Shown here piece by piece: positions 9,204 through 16,269 of a stretch of 23,383 nucleotides of DNA (positions are counted from its first letter, which is position 1; the number at the start of each line of letters is the position of its first letter). The stretch is taken from the NCBI GenBank assembly GCA_913056425.1, contig CAJXLR010000004.1, forward strand, positions 1 to 23,383. The letters are read 5' to 3'. The notes under the pieces are model-generated. The model did no database searches. It was not told the DNA's origin and saw nothing but the letters and a program-made list of their open reading frames with translations. A program made the position numbers and the translations under genes. The stretch is from an uncultured Bacteroidota bacterium. Its GTDB lineage: Bacteria > Bacteroidota > Bacteroidia > NS11-12g > UBA9320.

Positions 9204-10370
9204 ATGATAATAAAGTGGTTGAAACGAATTGGTTTGGTAATCCTGGGTGTTATAGTCTTGGGACTGGGATATATAGTATTAACCGGCGACCACTATTGGT
9301 TCTTTATGCTTAAGCACACTGTATTTGAAGGTCGTATGGGGCCAACCATAGACGAATATGTCAATTATGAAAATGGTGTGGTCGAAGCGCCTAATGATGT
9401 TTTTGAGTGGCCGATAGCTGGCAGTTATGGAGAGGTGAGCCTTTCAGAGGAAGACGAAGCATACCATGAGTCGTTGGAGTCTTCTGCGTTTTTAGTGATT
9501 CACAAAGACAGTATTGTTTATGAGAAATATTGGAATGGATATACGGATAGTTCGAAGACTAATTCATGGTCTATGGCCAAAAGCATAGTGAGTCATTTAA
9601 TTGGGTGCGCTATTCAGGACGGATACATTAGGAGCATTGATGATTCGATTGGAACATACGTCGATCAGTTTAAAGGCGATGGTGTAACCATTCGAGACCT
9701 GCTCACAATGAGCGCCGGGTATAACTTTTATGAAAGTTACGGTGATCCTTTTACATATACAGCTCGCACATTATATGGTGACAACCTCCGTGAGGTTCAT
9801 GAGATGTATGAACTAACCGACGAGACCGGAACCACTTTCAATTACAAAAGTGGTAACACGCAGATTTTAGGTTTTATTCTCAAAGAAGCCACAGGGAAGT
9901 CGCTAAGTGAGTATGCAACCGAGAAGGTTTGGAAGCCTATCGGAGCAAAGCACGACGCCTTGTGGGGTCTCGATAGAAAAGGAGGAGAGGAGCGAGCATA
10001 TTGTTGTTTCAATACGAATGCACGCGACTATGCCAAGTTTGGTAAGCTTTATAAGGATAGCTGCATAATAGATGGAGATACGCTAGTGCCATTGTGGTAT
10101 TACAACGAAGCAATTTCTTTAGCACCACTTAAACTTAAAAGTGGGGAGCCAAACGATCGGTATGGTTTTCAATGGTGGATTCACCAAGACAGCGCAGTAC
10201 CTTGTTTCTACGCGCATGGTTTAAATGGTCAATATATTTTTATCCTTCCTGAGCATGATATGATCATTGTTCGACTGGGACAACACGAACCCAAGGAACG
10301 AAAAAAAGGCCAACCGGTGGACAAGTATGCCTACATCCGGATGGCCATGGACATGGTTGGTTTGGAGTAA
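9204..10370 (+). CDS. Membrane-anchored serine hydrolase, beta-lactamase/CubicO (class C-like) family
   Basis: 388 residues. An N-terminal hydrophobic segment (about 9-27) after basic residues looks like an uncleaved anchor that places the enzyme outside the cytoplasmic membrane. The beta-lactamase-fold signatures are present: S-x-x-K as S123-M-A-K126, with the serine as nucleophile; the Tyr motif around Y214 in FNYKSGNTQILG; and an H-G-x-x-G motif as H338-G-L-N-G342 in place of KTG. Other family marks are TIRDLLTMSAGY (about 162-173) and YGFQWWIH (about 320-327). Relatives act as esterases, D-amino-acid peptidases or penicillin-binding-like enzymes, so the substrate cannot be predicted, and resistance to beta-lactams should not be assumed. 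It follows the small membrane protein gene and converges on the minus-strand gene, with a 5-base gap between stop codons. Confidence 0.88.
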   Translation: MIIKWLKRIGLVILGVIVLGLGYIVLTGDHYWFFMLKHTVFEGRMGPTIDEYVNYENGVVEAPNDVFEWPIAGSYGEVSLSEEDEAYHESLESSAFLVIHKDSIVYEKYWNGYTDSSKTNSWSMAKSIVSHLIGCAIQDGYIRSIDDSIGTYVDQFKGDGVTIRDLLTMSAGYNFYESYGDPFTYTARTLYGDNLREVHEMYELTDETGTTFNYKSGNTQILGFILKEATGKSLSEYATEKVWKPIGAKHDALWGLDRKGGEERAYCCFNTNARDYAKFGKLYKDSCIIDGDTLVPLWYYNEAISLAPLKLKSGEPNDRYGFQWWIHQDSAVPCFYAHGLNGQYIFILPEHDMIIVRLGQHEPKERKKGQPVDKYAYIRMAMDMVGLE

Positions 10371-10375
10371 GGTTG

Positions 10376-10960
10376 TTATCTGCGGAAATTGTAACCTAAA
10401 GAGAAACCATATCGGTAGAAGTTTTTATTGGGTACGAAGAATACATTCATTGGAATGTTCATGGTCCCAACTTTAAACGATTTACCTGCGGCAAAAACTA
10501 GGTTGGCGTCAACGAAAGCACTTCCTCGACTATCAGGTCTGTTGGTTGTTGGGAGATTGTTAACGTTTCTTCGATCCGTTGGTCGGTACCAAACACCATT
10601 TTCTTGATACATTCTGCTTTTACGCGATATCAGGAAAGTTGGTCCGAAACCAAATTCAATACCCGATCTATTGTCTCGTATTCCATTTAGTATGGAAAGG
10701 GAAGGAATGAATAAGCCTTGGTCTAAGCCTCCAATTTGCGGGATAAACTCTACCAATCCTTGAAACGCTCCTCCGTCTAGGTATTGCTTTTCAAATTGAT
10801 ATCCAAAATTGAAAATACCCGTGTTGATGTCGTAACCGCCTTCGTAGGTTGGTCTGTCCATGACAGCATTTAAGTCTGGACTAAAAAATGAGTAACCAAG
10901 TCTAGGACCCGATAGATTAAGTGTTTGAGATGAGGCTGGATTTTGGGTATTCGCCATCAT
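10376..10960 (-). CDS. Outer-membrane-like beta-barrel protein, probably missing its 5' end
   Basis: 194 residues from the ATG at 10960. The sequence alternates polar and aromatic or hydrophobic residues in strand-like blocks (for example GIFNFGYQFEKQYL, SGIEFGFGPTFLI, GSAFVDANLVFAAGKSF) and ends in an aromatic strand (FYRYGFSLGYNFRR), as in outer-membrane barrel proteins of this phylum. There is no signal peptide, which such a protein needs. The frame stays open upstream to a stop at 11042-11044, and the codons just before the ATG (reading TLYQGLTNET) continue the style of the protein, yet no start with a signal peptide appears in any frame of the flanking DNA. The likeliest reading is a remnant whose 5' part was lost. 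A cytoplasmic protein starting at 10960 is the alternative. Confidence 0.6.
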   Translation of the reverse strand: MMANTQNPASSQTLNLSGPRLGYSFFSPDLNAVMDRPTYEGGYDINTGIFNFGYQFEKQYLDGGAFQGLVEFIPQIGGLDQGLFIPSLSILNGIRDNRSGIEFGFGPTFLISRKSRMYQENGVWYRPTDRRNVNNLPTTNRPDSRGSAFVDANLVFAAGKSFKVGTMNIPMNVFFVPNKNFYRYGFSLGYNFRR

Positions 10961-11013
10961 CGTTTCGTTGGTTAACCCTTGGTAAAGTGTTTTATCCGTT
11001 GGTATGAATATAT

Positions 11014-11226
11014 ATGGAAGCAGAATTGGGTGACCGTGTATTTATTAGCCACAATACATTTAACTCAATTAGTACGGATAATATTAATTTTTGCAAAGAG
11101 ACCAAAAGCTGGATGGAGAATCTGATTCGAAAGTCAACAAAAATTAACGACGTGAGTGAGAAACATCGGTATCAATTTTTTCGATTGATGTATGAGAAAA
11201 TTGAGAATGTCAGACAACGTATATAA
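11014..11226 (+). CDS. Doubtful small hypothetical protein (70 or 37 residues)
   Basis: From ATG 11014 the ORF gives 70 residues; from the internal ATG 11113 it gives 37. The C-terminal part is hydrophilic, basic and helix-prone (about YQFFRLMYEKIENVRQRI) and looks more protein-like than the N-terminal part. A weak promoter-like run (AATTTTTG at about 11085-11092) lies 20 bases before the internal ATG, which favours the shorter form if the gene is real. There is no recognisable domain, signal or membrane segment. It may be a spurious ORF. Confidence 0.28.
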   Translation: MEAELGDRVFISHNTFNSISTDNINFCKETKSWMENLIRKSTKINDVSEKHRYQFFRLMYEKIENVRQRI

Positions 11227-11229
11227 CGA

Positions 11230-11260
11230 TTGGTAAATAGAGGGTAATTAAGCATTTTTG
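11230..11260 (+). promoter_or_regulatory. Bacteroidota-type promoter for the antiporter gene
   Basis: TTG at 11230-11232, then 20 bases, then CATTTTTG at 11253-11260, which differs from TAnnTTTG only at the first base. Four bases (TCTC) separate it from the ATG at 11265, so the mRNA would be essentially leaderless. Confidence 0.55.
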
Positions 11261-11264
11261 TCTC

Positions 11265-12473
11265 ATGACGTCATACCAGTTAATCATAGCCGGATCTCTA
11301 GCCATTATCATTTCCTACTTGTTCTCAGAGTTTAGTAAGAAAACGAGTATTCCTTCGGTTCTGATGCTCATCGCAACAGGTGTGGTCTTGGGCCAGTTTT
11401 TCACCATAAGTGGAGAAGCGTTAGCCCAACCGCTTGAAGTGCTGGGAATAATTGGTCTGGTGATGATTGTCTTGGAAGGTGCTTTGGATTTGGAACTCAC
11501 CAAGGAAAAGGTACCTCTGATAAATAAGTCGTTGGGCATGGCATTCTTGGGGTTGGCAGGATCCGTTCTTGCCATAGGCTTTGGTTTGCATTTTGCTTTT
11601 GATATGAAACTAGGTCCGGCGTTTCTGTACGCTACGCCCCTATCTGTTATTAGCAGTGCAATCGTAATTCCAAGTGTCGAAAGTTTATCACATAAGAAGA
11701 AAGAATTTCTGATCTATGAGAGTTGTCTATCAGACATCCTGGGAATTATGCTGTTCTACTTCGTGATTGGAATGCTTGAAAACACAGATTATGTCCAAGA
11801 GATCACTGATTTTAGCCTGAGGTTAATTCTGACCATAGTTGTGTCGATACTTACAAGTTTTGGGTTGATCTTCTTGTTTAAATACATACGAGCTAAGGTC
11901 AAAATATTCCTCTTTCTAGCCATTTTGATGGGGCTGTATGCCATCGAGAAAAGCCTTCACTTAAGTCCGTTAATCTTAATTTTGATTTTCGGTTTGATGC
12001 TGAAAAACAGTCAGTTAGTCTTTCGAGGAGCTCTTGCAAACCGGATAAGTCGGATGGAGTTGAAGATGATGGAAAAGAATTTCCATATCATTACGAGAGA
12101 GACGGCATTTGTGCTCCGAACATTCTTCTTCATTGTATTTGGACTTTCGATGGAGTTGACTTCCCTTTTGGATGTGCGAGCACTCGTAACGAGCATAGGA
12201 ATCACCGCGGTGATGTTTATCGTCCGGTATATACTGCTACTAAAATTTGGTCGGAAAATGGGAAGTGCATTGCTCACGATTGCGCCGCGCGGGTTGATTA
12301 CGGTATTACTTTTTTACTCGATACCTGCAGAACTCATCTCGCCAAACTTTCCAACTAGTGTAATTCTTTACGTGGTAATATTTACCAGTTTAATCATGAC
12401 ATTCGGTCTAATTCGCGAGCAGAAAGAAGTTGCGAAAGCTCCCGTTCGAGATTTGCCTGAGCAAATAGGTTAG
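11265..12473 (+). CDS. Cation/proton antiporter (CPA superfamily, Na+/H+ exchanger domain)
   Basis: 402 residues made almost wholly of hydrophobic helices, about 11-13 of them, as expected for the Na+/H+ exchanger domain without a C-terminal regulatory domain. The ion-binding region is E152-S-C-L-S-D157; Asp157 matches the essential Asp of the ND (CPA1) or DD (CPA2) motif, but Ser replaces the residue before it. An APRGLITVLL segment (340-349) matches the conserved A-P-R-G helix near the C-terminus. By family it exchanges Na+ or K+ for H+ across the inner membrane and helps in pH and salt balance; the transported ion cannot be told. It has its own promoter and ends 83 bases before the next start, so it is probably a separate unit from the downstream cluster. 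Confidence 0.88.
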   Translation: MTSYQLIIAGSLAIIISYLFSEFSKKTSIPSVLMLIATGVVLGQFFTISGEALAQPLEVLGIIGLVMIVLEGALDLELTKEKVPLINKSLGMAFLGLAGSVLAIGFGLHFAFDMKLGPAFLYATPLSVISSAIVIPSVESLSHKKKEFLIYESCLSDILGIMLFYFVIGMLENTDYVQEITDFSLRLILTIVVSILTSFGLIFLFKYIRAKVKIFLFLAILMGLYAIEKSLHLSPLILILIFGLMLKNSQLVFRGALANRISRMELKMMEKNFHIITRETAFVLRTFFFIVFGLSMELTSLLDVRALVTSIGITAVMFIVRYILLLKFGRKMGSALLTIAPRGLITVLLFYSIPAELISPNFPTSVILYVVIFTSLIMTFGLIREQKEVAKAPVRDLPEQIG

Positions 12474-12527
12474 TCTTTCGTGCAACCTTTTTAGAGTCTG
12501 ACCGACAAATAGTTGGACGGAATTTCT

Positions 12528-12535
12528 TATCTTTG
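12528..12535 (+). promoter_or_regulatory. Promoter -7 element for the six-gene envelope cluster
   Basis: TATCTTTG is a perfect match to TAnnTTTG. It ends 21 bases before the ATG at 12557, giving a short leader. No TTG lies at the standard spacing (the nearest, 12513-12515, is only 12 bases upstream), so the -33 part is weak. This makes 12535 a likely lower limit for the translation start and argues against the in-frame TTG at 12533. Confidence 0.55.
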
Positions 12536-12556
12536 GGTTTAGTCAAACTACACTTT

Positions 12557-13492
12557 ATGGCGGCTGATTGGATGGTTAAAGCGTTTCGGTTATTTGTTTT
12601 TGGTCTGATACTTCTCTTGGTGTCGGGTTGTAAAGAAACGTCTACTATTGACTTCGATAACAACACAGCGGTCTCTCCCCACAGAATTTCCACGATTAAG
12701 ATTGAAGGTTATGTCAACCGACTTTTTATTGATTTAGTAGGGCGATCACCTCTTGATGCTGAGCTCGCTCGAGAAACAGACTATCTGAAGGAGAATAATC
12801 TTAGCAAGGCGGCACGGGAGGCTATTGTAACAAAGTTGCAAACTGATGAGACTCCGGTTGAAGGGGATTCATCTTACAAGATTGCTTACTATGAAAGATT
12901 GTACATCATCATCAAGTCTCGTATGGTGGAAGGTGCGGATAATAGTGAATTCACTCGATTCATTGGGAATGCGAGCTTTGCTTTGGTTAAAGCGCGATTG
13001 AATGGTGATTCAATCGGTGTTTTTAGAGCTATGGAAATTATCGAACGAAACCAAAACGTAATTGATGCCAAGTATGACTATAGAAATGGGGAAATAACAA
13101 TCAATCAAGTTTTTGAGCGCATGCTCAACAATGGTGTTTATGACGTGATAAACATGAATACGTTCAACTTTGTGAATGCATCGTTCGACGATTTATTCTA
13201 TCGTTTCCCAACACAAGAAGAGTTTGACGCCGCGTTTGCAATTATAGAACGGAACGAGGTATCCGGGATACTGGGTGGGTTTGCGAGCAATAAGGCGGAA
13301 TACTGCCAAGTATTATGTGCGTCAGATGAGTTCTACGAAGGTTTGATTCGATGGACTTATTTAACGTTGTTAGGGCGAGAACCATCAACCCAAGAGGTGG
13401 TGAATCATTTCGAGGATTTAGTTACGACAGGCGATTTTCAAGCATTGCAGAAAGCAATATTAATAACGGATGAATATGCGGACTTTAGGTAG
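12557..13492 (+). CDS. Lipoprotein with three copies of a DUF4214/DUF1549-like helical module
   Basis: 311 residues from ATG 12557; ATG 12572 is a possible alternative. A basic and hydrophobic leader ends in the lipobox LVSGC, with Cys25 as the lipidated residue. After a linker, a helical module appears three times: about 52-97 (YVNRLFIDLVGRSPLDAEL), about 207-260 (FDDLFYRFPTQEEF then ASDEF) and about 263-311 (WTYLTLLGREPSTQEV then TDEY). The pattern hY-x-x-LhGR-x-P-x-x-x-E with a later (S/T)DE(F/Y) recalls DUF4214 and the start of DUF1549 of secreted bacterial proteins; this is pattern memory, not a search. It is the first gene of a six-gene cluster and overlaps the next gene by 23 bases. 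Function is unknown; a scaffold in the envelope is a guess. Confidence 0.8.
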   Translation: MAADWMVKAFRLFVFGLILLLVSGCKETSTIDFDNNTAVSPHRISTIKIEGYVNRLFIDLVGRSPLDAELARETDYLKENNLSKAAREAIVTKLQTDETPVEGDSSYKIAYYERLYIIIKSRMVEGADNSEFTRFIGNASFALVKARLNGDSIGVFRAMEIIERNQNVIDAKYDYRNGEITINQVFERMLNNGVYDVINMNTFNFVNASFDDLFYRFPTQEEFDAAFAIIERNEVSGILGGFASNKAEYCQVLCASDEFYEGLIRWTYLTLLGREPSTQEVVNHFEDLVTTGDFQALQKAILITDEYADFR

Positions 13493-13973
13493 ATATACGT
13501 GGATGTTGGTCACATTGATAGCCATCACTCTGACAGCTTGCGAACATGATGTCTCGGTGCACTACGACGTGAACGACGTGGACATTGAGGACAAAAGTTT
13601 GATCAAGGATAGAAGTAAGACAAACAAACAGTTTATTTCAATTCTTTACACGACACTCCACCAGAAAGCGATTAGCAGTAAACAGCTGATTCGTACAGAA
13701 CGAGTTATTGAGTCATTTGGTGATAAAGCACTTATCAATGAAGTGATTGTAAGCAACTACATGAACAATGGAGAAGTGATTTTGCCCACCAATGAAGAAA
13801 TGCGGGAGGATATAGACAAGTTCATTACCGAGACATATAAGAAGTTTTTTGTCCGTATTCCAACGGAAATTGAGAAGGCTTTCTTTATCAATTATTTGGA
13901 GGCAAACCCGAACGTTACACCTGAGCATGTTTACACAGCGTTTGCTTCATGCGATGAATTCCAATTTTATTAA
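13470..13973 (+). CDS. Lipoprotein with the same helical module as its upstream neighbour
   Basis: 167 residues from ATG 13470; ATG 13476 is equally possible. The hydrophobic leader ends in LTAC with Cys24 as the lipidation site, followed by an acidic stretch (EHD, DVNDVDIED) of the kind linked with surface export of lipoproteins in this phylum. The C-terminal part (about 117-167) carries the module of the preceding gene (ETYKKFFVRIPTEIEKAF, ending SCDEFQFY), and residues about 53-98 may be a second, weaker copy ending in VSNYM. The 23-base overlap with the upstream gene suggests translational coupling, and the shared module suggests origin by duplication. No enzymatic motif was found. Confidence 0.78.
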   Translation: MNMRTLGRYTWMLVTLIAITLTACEHDVSVHYDVNDVDIEDKSLIKDRSKTNKQFISILYTTLHQKAISSKQLIRTERVIESFGDKALINEVIVSNYMNNGEVILPTNEEMREDIDKFITETYKKFFVRIPTEIEKAFFINYLEANPNVTPEHVYTAFASCDEFQFY

Positions 13974-13984
13974 GACAAGGCAAT

Positions 13985-15331
13985 ATGAAAAGAAGAGATT
14001 TTGTTAAAAAGACAGCGCTTACCGCAGCGGGTTCAATTGCCTTTCCATACATATTACCAAGTGGGAGGTTATTTGCTCGTACCACATCCGAGTTAGCCGA
14101 CCATGTTGTTTACATTCTATTTGCAGGAGGTGTTCGGCAACAAGAAGCTGTACTTCAACAATATTTGGCTGGTAGTCAAGGTGTAGACATAGAGGGAAAC
14201 ATTATGTACAATATGCTGAATGGTGCAGCACCGGACAGGAAAATTGTCTACGGAACAACCCCGGCTAATGAACCTACTGGTTCTCTGCCTATACCAAAAC
14301 TGTTGGGTCAAACTTTGGAATCACAAGGTTTGCTATTTCCTGAAGTTGAAGCCGTGAATGGCGGACACTATGGTGGTTTAACGTCCTTGTTAACCGGCAC
14401 GAGAGCTACGGCTCAAGGTTTGAAAGTGCGTCCTGTTTACCCGACTATTTTTGAATACCTCAGACGTCACAGAGGTTTTAAAGCTTCGGATATATGGTTT
14501 GTTGGGTCGGGTATTGGTAACTCATTTCCATTGCTGAATTCAAGTGATCATCCGGAATACGGTACCCAATTTGGGGCAAACTTTGTTGCACCGAGTATTA
14601 CGTTTGGTGCTGAGGGATTTGAGACCATAAGCAATGCAAAAGTCTATCACCCTCAGGAAGAGTTGGAGCCCATGGCGAAGATGCGAGAGTTCCTGAATAA
14701 TGCCTTCCGAATCAAAAATGGAGAAGTTAAAGGCATTCGAAACGAGGAGGACGAAAAAGAAAACATCAAAAAATTCATTCGTGAAATATTTGCAAAACAG
14801 TCAAGCGGAGGAATTGCTTCACCACCAGTCTCTGGTGGAGGTGACTTGAGAACGCTCGGTTACGCAGCCGAGGTGATGAAATATTTCAAACCAAAGCTAA
14901 CTGTGGTAAATCTTACGAATGTTGATGGTTGCCACTCAAACTTTAGTGGCTACTTAAGAGCGTTGCACCGCGCAGATCACGGCGTGGGTTGGTTATGGAA
15001 GTACATCCAAGAAGAAATACCGGAAATGGCAGGTAAGACAATAATGATGTCTACGCCGGAATGTGGTCGTAACCTCAATCCAAATCCTATTCAAGACGAG
15101 AACGATTGGTATGCATTCGACCATAGTGGAGATTACAACACTTCACGCGTATTTACCCAAATGGTGGGCCCCAACGTGCCTGCAAACTTGAGGGTAGGTA
15201 GTGAGTCGAGTCGAGTTGGAATGACAACAGACAACGTGCTTACAATTGCGGAAATCTTTGGTGTTAAGGATGCGGTGTCGGCTGCAGGATTTGTTGATGG
15301 TGCAAGTAGATCATTGTTTGATAGAATATGA
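13985..15331 (+). CDS. Tat-exported DUF1501-like protein of the alkaline phosphatase clan
   Basis: 448 residues. The N-terminus MKRRDFVKKTALTAAGS has twin arginines (3-4) before a hydrophobic stretch, as in Tat signals of this family. Landmarks fit DUF1501 or sulfatase-like proteins: HVVYILFAGGV (40-50) where the family usually has a strand ending in D-G-G; GGHYGGLTSLLTGTRA (126-141); VDGCHSNFSGYLRALHRADH (313-332), like the family's G-W-D-T-H segment; STPECGRN (356-363), like S-E-F-G-R-N; and FDHSGDYN (378-385). Possible metal ligands are D314, H317, E359, D379 and H380, but the N-terminal acidic and His ligands seem to be lost (RQQEAV instead of a typical H-x-D). It may be a non-catalytic or altered member. 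It starts 11 bases after the preceding gene and shares ATGA with the next. Confidence 0.72.
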   Translation: MKRRDFVKKTALTAAGSIAFPYILPSGRLFARTTSELADHVVYILFAGGVRQQEAVLQQYLAGSQGVDIEGNIMYNMLNGAAPDRKIVYGTTPANEPTGSLPIPKLLGQTLESQGLLFPEVEAVNGGHYGGLTSLLTGTRATAQGLKVRPVYPTIFEYLRRHRGFKASDIWFVGSGIGNSFPLLNSSDHPEYGTQFGANFVAPSITFGAEGFETISNAKVYHPQEELEPMAKMREFLNNAFRIKNGEVKGIRNEEDEKENIKKFIREIFAKQSSGGIASPPVSGGGDLRTLGYAAEVMKYFKPKLTVVNLTNVDGCHSNFSGYLRALHRADHGVGWLWKYIQEEIPEMAGKTIMMSTPECGRNLNPNPIQDENDWYAFDHSGDYNTSRVFTQMVGPNVPANLRVGSESSRVGMTTDNVLTIAEIFGVKDAVSAAGFVDGASRSLFDRI

Positions 15332-16269
15332 TGAAGAAACTAAGCTACTTAATCCTGCCACTTTTATTCGCTTGTAACGCCAGCGAACCGGATGTTGACA
15401 ACCCATACGATAATCAAGCTGTGGGACAAGAGCATGAGAAAGTTAAAGGGGACGACAAGGATATTGATGCAAACTCAATCCAAGGTCTACATAAAAATAT
15501 CTTCAAGCCTACATGCGCAAATTCCGGTTGTCATGATGGCAACTTTGAGCCGGACTTTAGAACTATTGAGAGCAGTTACAACACTTTGGTTAACCAAGCA
15601 ATCATAAAGAATGATGAGAACACGCCGCTTACCTCACGGGTTGTTCCGGGAAATAGCTCGGGGAGTATGCTCGTGAGACGACTTGAAGTTGATTTGAACA
15701 ACAATTCAGGAATCATGCCGTTGGTAACCGAACCGGGTAGTGATTGGCTGTCTAAGAAAAATGAATACATCCAAAATGTGAAGAATTGGATTGATGCCGG
15801 TGCTCTCGATCAGTTCGGTAATCCCCCAACGACAAATGATTACCCGGTTGAGCTACGAGGCATAGTTGCCCGGGTGAACGGGAATTTAGCTCCCAGAGCA
15901 GGTACATACAAATCGATGCGCGTATCAGGTTCTGCAAGTCAAGTGGAGATATGGATAGCCTACGAGGACGATAACAAAACGGCAGATCAATTGACCAACG
16001 TGTCTGTAGACTTATCAATTTTTGCGAATGATTTCGACAGCTCACACGTTGTTCAAGCCACATATGAGTCAAATCCACTCGTAACAAAGGGTTATTTCGG
16101 TGAAGATGAGAACTTTCATCACAAAGTTGTGGTGCCTTTAACGGATTGGAATTCCGGAGATGTAGTTTGGATTCGAACACGAGTTTCGGATGGGGTAAAT
16201 AACTCTGAGTTGCCAAACGATAACTCACTGTTTCGTGCCAAGGAATATGCTACACTAATGTTGTTATGA
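15328..16269 (+). CDS. Lipoprotein with a cytochrome c-like C-x4-C-H motif
   Basis: 313 residues. The leader ends in LLFAC with Cys16 as the lipidation site, followed by an acidic segment (SEPDVDNPYDN) that may mark surface exposure. Residues about 51-160 resemble small cytochrome-like domains: HKNIFKPTC63-ANSG-C68-H69-DG, then a G-I-M130-P segment that could give an axial Met, then VKNWIDAGA (151-159), a common ending of such domains. The spacing between the cysteines is four residues instead of the usual two. The C-terminal half (about 170-313) is beta-rich and of unknown family. Stop-start overlaps (ATGA) on both sides show tight coupling. A redox or haem-binding role is inferred; covalent haem is uncertain. 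Confidence 0.75.
   Translation: MMKKLSYLILPLLFACNASEPDVDNPYDNQAVGQEHEKVKGDDKDIDANSIQGLHKNIFKPTCANSGCHDGNFEPDFRTIESSYNTLVNQAIIKNDENTPLTSRVVPGNSSGSMLVRRLEVDLNNNSGIMPLVTEPGSDWLSKKNEYIQNVKNWIDAGALDQFGNPPTTNDYPVELRGIVARVNGNLAPRAGTYKSMRVSGSASQVEIWIAYEDDNKTADQLTNVSVDLSIFANDFDSSHVVQATYESNPLVTKGYFGEDENFHHKVVVPLTDWNSGDVVWIRTRVSDGVNNSELPNDNSLFRAKEYATLMLL

Larger units (their letters stand above)
10961..11264. other. 304-base region without a convincing gene
   Basis: The stretch lies between the divergent starts of the outer-membrane-like gene and the antiporter gene. It is AT-rich and holds a weak ORF (11014-11226) and, at its right end, a good promoter match for the antiporter. No hairpin terminator, tRNA or repeat was seen. 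Its left part still reads in frame with the minus-strand gene, so it may be the scar of a deletion. Confidence 0.5.

Noticed and set aside
9204..10370. Antibiotic-resistance beta-lactamase
   Set aside because: The S-x-x-K, Tyr and H-G-L-N-G motifs fit the broad serine hydrolase/CubicO family. Nothing points to beta-lactam as substrate, and the N-terminus is a membrane anchor.
12533..12556. TTG start for the first lipoprotein of the cluster
   Set aside because: The TTG is part of the TATCTTTG promoter element and would lie upstream of the transcription start; ATG 12557 or 12572 gives a better lipoprotein signal.
15752..16228. 158-residue minus-strand ORF
   Set aside because: Antisense to the C-x4-C-H lipoprotein gene, whose frame has a lipobox, known motifs and coupled starts. 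The antisense product shows no signal or domain.
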